From Liolophura sinensis (lineage: Eukaryota; Mollusca; Polyplacophora; Chitonida; Chitonidae): a stretch of 64,000 bases of DNA. The stretch is taken from positions 11,395,385 through 11,459,384 of the forward strand of contig NC_088295.1 in NCBI RefSeq assembly GCF_032854445.1, read 5' to 3'. A model generated the notes under the pieces. That model saw nothing but the letters and a program-made list of their open reading frames with translations. It was not told the origin of the DNA and made no database searches. Positions within the stretch are counted from its first letter, which is position 1. Every line of letters begins with the position of its first letter. A program made the translations under genes and the position numbers. Below, piece by piece: positions 37,468 through 49,800 of this stretch.

Positions 37468-40400
37468 TCAAAGAATTTTTTGTCTGGTTTCCAGAATAAT
37501 GTTCATGACAGTGTCGTGATGTTTCCGTCCTTGCTCCATCAAGTCCAGACAAACATCATAGTGATTGCAATCAGGAATAATCCTTAACGTAACATCGGCA
37601 AATATATCAGTTAAGGCCTCCGCGAAACTCGAGCTGGATTGTACTGGCACAGTTTGATCTCTAGAGCCATGAGCTAACACTATGGCTGGCAACCTGGAAA
37701 ATACAAGGAACAAATCAAAACCAATCAGCTCCAGTCAACAAATTCACAATTTCATTCATATACTTACATGTTTTTTCCACTGTTATGATGTTTTTGTTTG
37801 TTTCATAAGAGTACATATGTATGTGTACACCATAAATGCTGCATATTTTGACGTACCATAAATGCAATAAAATTTCGCCCATAAACATGCATTTTTAGAG
37901 ACAAATAAATGTCATAAAACATTATTTTTGATGCTGAAACTTACAATTTTCCATTAGAATATCATCACACGTTCCAAGCAAACCTCAAAATACCTTCTAA
38001 AATCAACAGAACTCTCAGAATCAAGAAAAATTGGCAAGTTAGTCGTGGACGAAATTTAAGAACATTTACAGTAGTTTAAAGTTTTGCAAGAGTTGAGAAT
38101 ATCAATTACTAGATACCTACTACTGTACAATTTCACGTTTACAATCTGAAATGTAATTGTAGGACTTCTGTAAGAAGACATGTACATACTTGACACTCCT
38201 TGTGAGATTCTTGACAATAAGTGCTGGGGAGAATCTGTCAAAATGTTCTTCTCCATACATGGCTCGAGACATGGCTGAGATATCCTCCACACCCCAGCAT
38301 CTCTCGTACTCATAATGCTCCCCAATATCATACACTCCGGCTAAACCTGAGGAGAGACAGGTTTTAAGTGATTTAATTTATTTGATAGATGTTTTATGTT
38401 GTACTCAAGAATATTTCACATATACAACGGCAGGAGAATTATGCTGGGAGAAAACTGCGCAGAGTAAGGGTGAAATCCAGGACCATCCGAAGATTGCTGA
38501 CAGAACTTCCCATGTATGGCCAGAGAGAAAGTCAGCTTGAGCTGGACTTGAGCTCATATCGATTGCATTGGTGACAGGCACCTGGGTCGTAACACCGCAC
38601 TGGCTCGCTAACCACCTTGGTGGTTTAAGTCAATGGTTATGATTAAAGCTTACCTATGACCCCTAACACACATTTGCCCAGACACCCCTTGGCACTGTAA
38701 CTGGAGTTTACCCATAACCCCTCGCACACATTTGCCCAGACACGCCTTGGCACTGTAACTGGAGTTTACCTATAATCCCTCGCAAACATTTGCCCAGACA
38801 CCCCAAGGCACTGTAACTTGAGTTTACCTATAATCACTCGCATGCATTTGCCAAGACACCCCTTGGCACTGTAACTGGAGTTTACCTATAATCCCTCGCA
38901 CACATTTGCCCAGACACCCCTGGCCCTATAAATGAGGCTTACCAATGATCCCTCGCACACACTTGCCCAGGTCCATGAGTGTGGGCTGTCTGTCAATGAC
39001 ACGAGGCCTGACAGTTATCACCGAGTCCTCTTCATCTTTGTTTGACATGTCATCCTCCTCTTCCTCCTCACCACCCTCCTCATCCTCCATGGAGGGACCA
39101 GAGTCACCGGATGTCCTCTCCCCAGAGCTACTCCTCCACTCCTCAGAGTCAGACTCTGTCAGGTTCTCCATATCCAGCACCTCAATGGAGTCAGATGTCT
39201 CGCTGTCTATCCGACCTAACTCACGCTGATCCCTGCCAGACTCCTCCTGGCCCAGTAAGACAAAGGAACTAGAGCTGCCCTCTAAACTCATGCCATTTCC
39301 TTTAGCATCACTGTTACTGTTACCATTAAGAACATCGAAAGAAGCTGAAGAGCCTTCTGAACTTGCTGGCTTCGCATCATTCTCTCCATTGCTCCCATCA
39401 AAGTACTGTTCATCCAGTTCCATGCTGTCAGACTGGGGAGGTTCAATGCGGATGCCGTGAACCCACTCATCATGAAGTAACTCTAAGACAGCCATCACAG
39501 CTAGGTGAGCCCCTGCAGAGTGGCCCATTAGAATGACTTTATCCTATATTAACAAAGGTAGCATTATAAACCTCATTAGAGAAGAAAGTTTGGTCTATGG
39601 ATGAACTGATGAATCCATAATGAGACAAACCTCTAAATATGCTTGAGTAAATAACCATACTGAGCAGTGGTACCTGAACAATCACTAAAGATTACTGTTT
39701 TAGTTACTTTTAAAAGACATCATCAAAATCAATTTTTCTTCTGGCTGGTACCTTGATGTATGTTGTAATATCTGAGGGATGAGATTCAAAATGCACAATT
39801 TTCAGTAGCTCAGTTGCTTTTATCTTGCATACACTTGTACAGACTATAAGATCTCTCTGTACTATTTTTACTTTACATCTACTAGCCCGAAGAAAGTAAC
39901 CTGACTAAACATGTTTAGGATTCCTAGTGGTTGGCATTTCCAACAAAAAATCTTTTAATACTTTTTGCAACTGCTTTTTTTGGTGACATTATAGCAGACA
40001 AAAAAGGCAACTCATGGACTTACTGCGCCATTTATTGTCAGGAGGAGGTTTACAATGTTACTAAGTGCAATCAGGGATAGGGTTACAGACAGCTTACAAT
40101 TAGATTTTTCATCATGCCTCAAGAAAGTTTACGTGATATTTAAAAAAAAAAAAAACATGCAAGAATATCGCAGAATCGCATACAAAAATATTTTTTAAAA
40201 AATCTGTAATACTTACCTTATTTCCGCCATGGTCATGAATGTTTTCATAAATCCAAGCCATACAATCCACTATGTCTTGTATCATATCGTCTACATAACC
40301 CTGTCAAACAATATCAATCTGCAAGTCTTCACCAGAGGCACTATACAACATACCTCTCATCTCCATACTGCACTAATCTCATCTCATTTAGTTGTAAAAG

Positions 40401-41828
40401 AATGTCACACATACCCTGGTTTCCAAAAGCTTGCTGAGTGAAAATGGATAACATGGCAGAGAAGTTATTTATTTATTTATTTGACTGGTGTTTTATGCCG
40501 TACTCAAGAATATTTCACTTATACGACAGTGGCCAGCATTATGGTAGAAGGAAAACAGGACAGACATGAAAAAAACCCAAGACCATCTGCAGGTTGCTGA
40601 CAGACCTTCCCACTTATGGCTGGAGAGGAAGCCAGCATGAGCTGGACTTGAACTCACAGCGACCGCATTGGTGAGAGGCTTCTTGGTCATTATGCTGCGC
40701 TAGCGTGCTAAGCAATTAAGCCACGGAGGCCCCCCAAAAAGTTAAAGAAATTCATAGTGCCAACCTTCTTGTACACTTTGTAAGGCTCTTTAAGGATATA
40801 AACAATGTGGTTGTCAAAGAAAATGATAGGCCTAGCATGGAGTTATTGCAAAGATATGTATACACTATTTCTTAGTTAAAAGGTTATTACGAAGTAGTAA
40901 CACAATTCAGTGAAGTGAAACAGCCTCAGAATCTTCTTTTAGCCCATGCGATCTTCCCAAATTTTATCCTTGTTTAATAGCCATTCCTTCGTTCCTTGTC
41001 TCCAGAAGCAATATCACATACTTGTTAACGCTACATGTTAAATTAATGAGTAGAATTGGTGTCTGACTTACCTGAGGGTAGAGGGAATAGTTAGGGCAGC
41101 AGACGATGGCCTGTAGAGCATCAGCCACCTGGGAGCAGAGTAAGCCATACATACTCTTATCCCCAGATGACCAGGTACCACCATACACAAACACCACCAC
41201 TGGCTTCAGGTTGCGGCTGTTGGAGTTCAGAGGGAAATACAGGTCGAGGGACCTGTCATTACGCCCATATGGAATATCCTGAGAAATAAGGTGAAAAATT
41301 ATTATGACATATCAGTTCGTAACAATTTTGGCAAAATGACATTACATGTATGTATATATTACATATAATAATTCTGTATAAAGCTTTAAGATTTGCACTT
41401 GTGTTTAGTCAGACAATATATGTAAATACCGTATATAACTAAAGTTTCATTCAGTTTTTCTGATATGAAGAACCTACTGACTTAAACTTCAGCATATCAT
41501 AAGGGTTATCACAATATATGCTGTAAGTTTTAGGCAGAATATCCAAGACTAGGCAGTGTATTACATGTACCTTCAGCAATCTGTATCTGTCAGCATAGGT
41601 GTAAAACCATTTCCACTTAATCAACACTGGCAAGTGTTGAATATCTAATAATTTGAGTAACACTCGGTAGTTGAGATAGAAGACTCTTCTGGGATGAAAT
41701 GCTCGTTTCAATTTTTTCCTTGTGTGAGGACCAGCGTACAAAACATTACAGATAGCTGCTACAGCGTAGGGCACGGCAATAGCTGAGGACATCAACACTA
41801 GCAGTCCTTTACCTACTTCCTTCAGCAT
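37468..41828 (-). CDS. Membrane-anchored alpha/beta hydrolase, prenylcysteine methylesterase (ICME)-like, complete
   Basis: Six coding exons in phase: 41828-41571, 41278-41072, 40300-40217, 39543-38943, 38346-38190, 37693-37468; 510 aa. Residues about 8-30 are a hydrophobic anchor. Enzyme motifs: oxyanion-type YGGTW (118-122); nucleophile elbow GHSAGAH with S192; D448 in HGSRDQTVP; H480 in DCNHYD, a complete Ser-Asp-His triad. The motif set resembles plant isoprenylcysteine methylesterases, which remove the methyl ester from prenylated proteins at ER/Golgi membranes; the substrate here is not shown by the sequence. About 150 residues (roughly 217-365) between the nucleophile and the cap region are Ser/Glu/Asp-rich low complexity, including a run of acidic residues, not usual for the fold. 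An acceptor at 41848 leaves 19 nt of leader in the first coding exon, so an untranslated exon lies upstream. Kynurenine formamidase or another BD-FAE-type esterase is the main alternative. Confidence 0.85.
38372..38626 (-). mobile_element. tRNA-derived SINE, full length, diverged
   Basis: Reverse complement of tail, body (gctgggagaaaactgcgcag) and head (ctcgctaaccaccttggtgg). It lies in a hydrolase intron, a few bases from exon 38346-38190. Confidence 0.85.
38651..38942. repeat. 59-bp minisatellite, five units, abutting the hydrolase exon 4 splice donor
   Basis: Five units of about 59 bp. On the minus strand each reads CTGGGCAAATGTGTGCGAGG, GATTATAG, then GTAAAC (variants GTAAGC). The authentic exon end at 38943 reads CTGGGCAAGTGTGTGCGAGG, GATCATTG, then GTAAGCC. 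Every unit is a diverged copy of the last 30 or so exon bases plus donor and keeps a GT. The array starts immediately at the exon boundary. Confidence 0.9.
40467..40733 (-). mobile_element. tRNA-derived SINE, full length
   Basis: A well-preserved copy in reverse complement from 'ttatttatttatttatttga' to 'ccacggaggccccc', in a hydrolase intron. Confidence 0.9.
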
Positions 41829-42423
41829 TGTGTGTGGTGGTGTGTACCTGAAACCAAAACCGATATTTGTACACTCTTTAATGTAGATGACAAATGAGTG
41901 CATCTGGAAGCTTAAAGGTGTGCTTTATGAATAAACATGTCCCATTAATCAACCCTTGTTAACAGATTGAAATAATATTCATTTCAGGCATTAATAATCA
42001 GATACCGAAAACACACCTTAGCATTTAAAGGCAAAGAAAACACTAAAAGAAAGTATTTACCAGATAAAACACCATTAAACACTATCCAGGAAAATAGTTT
42101 GATTTAGTTTTTTTTTTTTGGAAATTTTTCTCACCGACTGAGTGTCAAGTGGCAAAAAGTTGAAATAACATCACTGGTCCCATTATCGTCAGAAAAGGCC
42201 ACAATAGAATCCAAAGTTTTAAATGCATTTTATGGGTCAAAAAATATTCTAAAAAAAAAAATTAAACTATTTTCCTGGGCAATACTTAATGGTCTTTTAT
42301 CTGATATGTACTTCATGCTAGTGTGTTCTTTCCCTTTTATTTACTAAAGTGAATGAGACTGATATCATAATGGTGTGTCTCAACAATTTCATTGTGCTGC
42401 CTCATCACTGACATGCCATTGCT

Positions 42424-42678
42424 TGATTTATTTACTGATTTGATAGGTGTTTTAAGCTGCACTCAAGAATATATCAATTATACGACGGCAGATAGCAATA
42501 TGGTGGGAGGAAACCAGGCACAGCCCAGGGGAAACCCACAGCTATCCACAGGTTGCACTCTGATCTTCCCACATATGGACGGAGAGCAAGCCAGTATGAG
42601 CTGTTGAACTCACAACGACAATACTGGTGAGTCATTGCGCTGTGCTTGCAAGCTAAAAATCTCTGTCACAGAGACCCC
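42424..42678 (-). mobile_element. tRNA-derived SINE, left member of an adjacent pair
   Basis: Diverged full-length copy upstream of the hydrolase gene; the tRNA head ends 'cacagagacccct'. Confidence 0.82.
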
Positions 42679-42697
42679 TGCCGTAGATTTGACTGAA

Positions 42698-42960
42698 TTA
42701 TTTATTTGATTGGTGTTTTACGCCGTACTGAAGAACATATTTACTTATACGGCAACGACCAGCATCATGTTGGGAGGAAATCGGACAGAGTTTGGGGGAA
42801 GCCATGATCATCTGGAGGTTCCTTGAAGACATTCCCACAAATGGCCGGGGAGGAAGCCAGCATGAGCTAGACATGAACTCACAGCGACCATAATGGTGAG
42901 AGGCTCATGCGTCAATGCAACATGCTGGCATGCTAAGCACCTTGGCCACGGAGGCCCCCA
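42698..42960 (-). mobile_element. tRNA-derived SINE, right member of an adjacent pair
   Basis: Full-length copy in the same direction, about 20 bases from the left member; the head ends 'ccacggaggccccc'. Confidence 0.87.
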
Positions 42961-43404
42961 CCTGAAACTGTATACAACCCAAATATACAAATATACTGTC
43001 AAGTGCTTAGCTTTCTCCATTCCTCGTATGTTATGTACCAAGTGAAGAAGTTTTAAAACCGATTAATTTGTCAGCGTTTAGGCATGACGGATTTGAACAA
43101 TAATACAACTGGCCTGAACCAGATGTAGAAATGCACGCAGCTAATGGACAACCCTCTTTCACAAACGGACAACATCGTCCTATGGACGACAGCAGACCGC
43201 TGATAGGACAGTTAGAAATTGCTTGTACTTATCTATCGAACGGGGCGGTTTAAACATACAACACCTGTCATACTGCAAATAGCATGTGGAGACATTTTCG
43301 AGTGTCCAGATTCCGACATTTCGATTAGCGAATATTAGTGCGCATATCAATAAATAAGCAGCGCACCTCTGCTTGCAATGTTTCTGCCAATTCAGATTTA
43401 AGAA

Positions 43405-43819
43405 TCACTTACAGGGGATAAATATCTTTTCACCAATGTAACGAGTACCTTAATTATAAACAAAGAGAGAACAACGATCGCACTTAGTCGATGTCTGACA
43501 TTTTGGGTTAGCCTGGGAGTAAGCCCCATTGGTCTGGGCGCGATGTTATCTTTCACTTCGTCTCAATGAACTACAGATTCCGTGTATCGTCTTTATTGGT
43601 TATCTCAGCTACTAAGTGTTAATATATTTTTTTTTTTTGCATAAAATACATCCTAATCGAAAAGGTCAAAAAAAGCAATTTTTATTTTAAAAGTCTTAAA
43701 TTTAGACTGTACCAGACAGCGGAATTGGATTTTTGAGTGCGCGGCAGTCTGATGTGTAGTCTGGACTTTCAATACTTGACAGACCACAAAACGTGTTATG
43801 GCCCGGTAAAATTGCCTCC
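43405..43819. promoter_or_regulatory. Candidate divergent promoter of hydrolase and NPRL3
   Basis: The two genes are head to head. A strong minus-strand donor (CCCCT|GTAAGTGAT, exon end near 43413) could close an untranslated first exon of the hydrolase. The GC content rises towards the NPRL3 ATG at 43820. No TATA box was identified. The call rests on layout. Confidence 0.35.
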
Positions 43820-46800
43820 ATGGCGGACTCCGACCCGGTAGGGGTCATTTTAGTAACGGCCGGGACGAGAGGGGATCGGATGTTATTTAGGTATCCGTAT
43901 GAAACAGAGGAGAACCGAGAAATTTTCTCTAAATGTAAGGGATAGTCTTGCGTCGGTACCAAAGACAACAACAACTTGTACTTATCGCTTCTTCAGACGG
44001 CTGTCACTTTGACAGTTCAGATATTATGCCATTTGATTTTAGCTTAAGTTTTAAGGTGGTTTGTGTTATTTTGTGTACCATTGAGTATTTCTTTCTTAGA
44101 ATTAATTGGATGAAATTACCGTCGGGAATTTCAAAATGTGGGCCTAAGGGACTAAAGTTCATGGGGGTTACTATCACCAAGACGAAGGGGTGTGTATTTT
44201 TGACTCGATCACGCCATATTTAGATGGGTTTTTTTTCCGCCTCAGAATGCTTTAGAAACAAAGCAGGACCTTAATTGAACCGAAGATCGGATATATACAA
44301 AAAGGGATATACATGTATTAGGTACGGTGATGCAACCTCTCATGTGAACTCTTGGATCCCTGCCTAAATGTATTAGTGTTTGTGGAATTTGAAATGTCAG
44401 TGGTCTGTTGGTTTCTAGTGACTGGAAGAAATCCATACGCTGTAAAGATAGCTGAGGATTTGCAAGCTGTGAACAGGTAAGTACGAATAACCATGCAAAT
44501 CAGTGGTTACATATGTTTATTAAATGAAGTATTTGTTAATATTCATTGAACTAAAATTCCAGTGTGAGCCACTGATTGAATGTGTTCATTATGTACTGTT
44601 ATTTAGACGTAGATATAAATTCTTTTCATGGGATTTGCTATGGTTATGTCTCTGGTATATCATTGAAATGTGTTCATTGACCAGACAAAGAAGTCAATGA
44701 ATAAATTAGAAGCCTTTTTGATTTGTTTGACTGATATAATGTTTTTATGATTACAGGAGAAGGAAGACTTCAAGCATTAGAAATGGTGTTCTTGTTGGGT
44801 AATAGCATACATTTGTTTGTGTATGAATATAATGTATATTCTAGTATCCACACAGCAGTAATTACACGTTATTAGACGCATACCAGCTGATTGGGAATTC
44901 ACACTTCCGCCACACCAAAATAGAACAAGTGTGTATTATGCACATCAAAAGATTCAACCATGGAGCAAATCCTCGTCACTAAAAACGAAAACTTGACTCC
45001 AAAATTTAAGATTGTAAGTCTGGTAGTAATTGTTTTTGAATGACACAAAATCATGTAGAGAAATTGTGCCCTCGTCAGTGTGGCATTTGCCAGCATGCTT
45101 GTGTGTCACTTGCCTTTGAAAGAGTGGTGATTTTACTCTGGACACTCCAGTTTCCTCCAATTCTAAACCTGGGTACTGTCAAATAATAACGGCAAAAAAA
45201 AAGACCAATCGTTAAAACTGAATGCAGCCTGATAACTGTTTATAACAAGGCAATCAAAGTTTTGTTAGCTGATACCAAATTGTGTGAAAGGAGGGATATT
45301 CAACATTTTATTTGAACTTGTCATGCATGCATGTTGTTTTCAGATTCTCAAATCCAATACTTGCCAACCTGCTGGCTTTACGGTCGGAGTTATGTGGTCG
45401 AAGATTTGATGTAAAAATCGATGATGTTCGTTTTGTGGGGTTTCCAATAATGTTGCAGGCAGACTCTGACAAACAGACAAAAGGACCATCTATATTATCA
45501 TTTAATATAGTGTTTGTGTTGAAGGTATGTCCTCTTCAGCTACATACCATTGAAGCAGTTAAATATGTCTTGGGTATTTCTACTCTGTTCAATGTTTTAA
45601 GTTATCTTTCACCTGTAAGATGACAATTTCAACAAGAAGTACATGCTCTTTCATTGCATTTTGATAAACATTTCTTCATTATGAATTGAATTTTAACCTT
45701 TTAAACATTGCAACACTTTCAACCACATTTTAATACTAAAATTCTCTATTACTCTTCAGGGTACTCAAAAATGCACGCTCTTCACTGTACTTACTTCATT
45801 TTGCATTACAGGCAAATGTAAGTCCCAGTGTTGTGTCATGTTATCAAGACCTGGCCAAACAACTGACAGTAGCCATCCGTCACGAGGAAACAAGATGCCA
45901 TTATTTGACAGCTCAGACCAAGATCATACTCTCCATCCATGATGAGGTAGCGGCAATGCCAGAAGGTATGCTGTTCCTCATTAACTTAACTCTGAAAGTT
46001 TACCTATGATCATTTAATACTTTGTAAGACCTCTGTTATTTTTTGCTAGAATTGTTGCAAAAGCTGACATTATTAATGGAAATAGCCAGAAAAATGATAA
46101 TGAAAAAAAAATGTTCCGCTGCCATATTCCAGAACATTTTGATGGGAAACTAAGATGACTCTGGATGACTATACATGTATTCTTGAACACAGCATTAAAA
46201 ACTAATGAAAAAGTAAATAAATAAATAGCATCTAGTGAAGTGTGCATTGATTGGATTTTGTAGATTCCTGTGATTCACCTTTCAAGTTAATTTTGGAGAA
46301 GAGTCAGCTGGCTAAGGATCTTAAATATGTTTACGACAGGTCAGTATTTCAGCAAAACCGAAGTTGTGTACATTTCTGCTGCTAATCATTTCATTGATTA
46401 CATATATTTGTTGGGGGCCATTGGCTGAAGGGGTTAGCACACAAACACAGCACAGTGACCCAGGAGCCTCTCACAAATGTTTTCGCTGTGAGTTCTAGTC
46501 CAGCTTATGCTGGATTCCTCTCCAGGAAGATCTCCAGCAACCTGTGGATGGTCGAGGGATTCCCCCCGGGCTCTGCCCAGTGTCCTCCCACCATAATGCT
46601 GGCTGCTGTTGTATAAGTGAAATATTCTTGAGTACAGCATAAAACACCAATCAAGTAAATAAATAAAATAAATATATATGTTAGAGTGGGCTTCACAGTG
46701 TACAGTGGATAAGCATTGGCCTATTGTCTGGAGTTTTGTAAGGTGCTTGGCCATGTGGGTTATTTAGTTTCCTCTGGTTTTCACCCAGTTTCATCTTCCT

Positions 46801-49800
46801 GTAAACCTGGGACCACCATCAGTTTTATATAACTTTTGCCCTAAATCGTATTTCCTTACAGCACTATATTGTGCATACAAAAGTTTACCAAGAGTAGGCA
46901 ATGTTTGGAGGAATTACTGTACCGAAGATACAAGAAATTTGATTTACAAAGTTTTATGAGAATTGACCTAAGTGCCAAACCGATTAGTATATTCTTTGGT
47001 ATTGTGTAAAGCATTTATAAGATAAATAAAAACAGCAGTTTATAAGTGCTATTACGTGGTATTTGCTTAACTCTAAGGAGCAGAGGGTTTAAAGTTTTCA
47101 TATTTAATAAGTCTATACATTTGTGTAATATTCAAGAAAATTTGTCATGTATATAGGAACATGTAGAATTCCAACATATTCCTGTGCAAAATGTTTGATT
47201 TGTACAGCCTGTGTGATACTGGAGTTGTCCTTCTACACACAAACAGATGGGTGGAGATCAATTTCTGCCTTCCTCATAAAATCTATGGCTCTATAAGTGC
47301 CAGAGGGGCAAAAATAGAGGTAAGAGTTTAGATTCTTGCATGAGACGGGCTTCCATAAGAGAGTTGAGGCTGTAGTATTGTGTTCTGATGATGACCGGTA
47401 GAAGTGGTTTTATGCAGCCACCAAATTGAACTGTGGAAGTAAAGTTTAATTTAGCGAATAATTGTTCATTCTAATTTTATAATTAATCTTTTTGAGTATA
47501 AAAATGATTTCATTTAATTGGACTGGGAGTAGGCAAGAAAAAAATTTCTTTTGAATTTTTGCACTTTGTGAGGAAAATGGTTCTTGTATACGTAAGTATA
47601 TGTAAGTGCAAGTTGGATAACAAATGCTGCAAGTCCATGTATCTATGCGAGTTACAGCACATCATCCAATTATTTTATTTATTTATTTGATTAGTGTTTT
47701 TCGCCCTACTCAAGAATACTTCATGACCATTCTTAGGTTGCTGGAAGACCTTCACACCTTTGACCTTCATCAAATTATGAAAATGTATCCCACCCAAAAG
47801 GGAAACTACATGTATGTCACAATTCCAGAGTAAAAGGCAGAAGATGTCCATGTAGAAAATCGGTTTAAAAGAGAGACTATTTGTTAATATTCTTGTACTA
47901 CTATATACAAGTACCTTTATTAGGTTGATTTACACATGCTATATAGGTATGTATGAAAAATTGTATGAGGTGTTGTTGTATGTTGAGGTGTTGTTGTATG
48001 TTGATTATGTGACCTGGAAAAAGAAAATGGAAATAAACGCCTGCTTTGAAAAGAATAAAGTGATTCAGTATTCCTGATTGAAGGTGTGTGTGTTGGCTTC
48101 ATGCTTTATTCCTGTCAGTAAAATTACTTCACATTAAATTACTTATTTCTAAACCATAGATACATTGTCTTTTACTTGAATATTACTCACCAGAAATGTT
48201 TCATTGATAATCAGAATATGTTACATATTTTGTAGCCTGAAGCTGTTCAAAGATGTCTGGCCTCTTTAAGGTGTGTAAAGATAAGTGTGGGTAGTATCTG
48301 GATATATCTTAGAATTTAAGCTTACTTAAAGTTCTTCACCAACATGATACAAAAATGATTTTATTCAGAAAGATACATATGTGTGAATTCATGATTTTTT
48401 TGTATACCAAAGCAAACTTCTAATTGATAGGCAGTGCACACCCCTTCTGTTCTGACATCATAAAACGCTGTGGCTTTGCTGTATTATTTGTATGATTTTT
48501 ACAAATGATTTTTTTTTATTTGTATACATGATTTATGGTTATACTGTTGAAATTTTAATGGATGTGTTTACAGACCTTATCACGCCATGCTGTTGTTAGT
48601 TGATGAGAACAGTTTACTGGACAGTTTACCGGTGGACTGTACCCCCACCCTGCCAAAACTGGTCCAGGCAGCCAGCCCACTGAAGAGTTTAGAGACACTG
48701 GCATTAGATGCAGATCTCAGTCTGTCACAGGTAAACACATGTGTCAACCTTGGTATGTTATGTTACATTTAGTTGTGAAGTCAACTTAAAATTTATGTGT
48801 GTTACAAATGTGGTAAATGCACATATGAAATTCATCATATAAGTTTTGCTTTGCATAAATGCAAATCATAAATGTTCTGAGCAAACTGAGAACACACATT
48901 GATGATGATGTACATAACATCAGCAATGCATTTTCTCAGTTGTCAGTTTTTCTTAGTCCTTTTCCTTATTTCTTGACAAACAAAATATTTTGCTTTGTTA
49001 TAGGTGTTTCAGATTGTATCCCACTTGGTCTACTGGGCTAAGGCAACTATAATATTCCCACTCTGTGAAAGCAATGTCTATATGCTGTCACCTCATGCCT
49101 ATACACATGTGTGAGTAGAAAGGGAATTTCATCAGTCTTGTAACAAATCAGCATGTTTTATATACATCACCACCTGATGGTGTAACAGCCATTTGGTGAG
49201 AAATCAAGCAAGTTAGTTGTTCATCTAAGACAGAGCACATAGAAATTTTACCTTTTAGCTTACATGTACCTCTTACCCCTTGGCACCTGTCTGACCGCAC
49301 ATTCATCATGTGAACACTTTTTACAGATACCGATAATATTTCTGTTAACTTTTTTCAGGTCATGCTACACTTGCTGTGATCAGATTTTATACACACGCTG
49401 GTTACAAAGCTTGTGAATAGTCTACCTTTTTGCTGGTGTAAACACCCAGCTGTCTGGTTAGTCTTGTTAAAAGGATACACTTTTTGCAACACAGAATCTG
49501 TCACTAAGAAGATTAAAGGGGTACAATCCTCTGCTCAAAAGTAGGCCAAGGGATATAATTTAATGTTAGTGACTTCCACAGTTTGTTTTTTCACACTTTC
49601 AAAAATGTTTACATGTATAAGGATACCACAGATATAGGAAGTTTTGTGAACGTGTTTTGTTTTCATGTTGCAGTAATTCACCTCAGGTGGAGTCATTTGT
49701 GGACCACTTCCCAGGCATGTCTCTGCCAGCTGTTCTCTCCGAGTTCTCCCTGCCTACCCCTCTTGGTCAGCATAGGGATGTTTTAGGACTACCTCAGCAA

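Noticed and set aside
38945-39272. Plus-strand serine- and proline-rich open frames
   Set aside because: They are antisense shadows of the acidic low-complexity stretch of the hydrolase exon.
44396-44476. Alternative NPRL3 start at an ATG reading [13 protein letters not shown]
   Set aside because: The conserved N-terminus is encoded at 43820-43934, and its phase-1 donor joins the acceptor at 44418 exactly.
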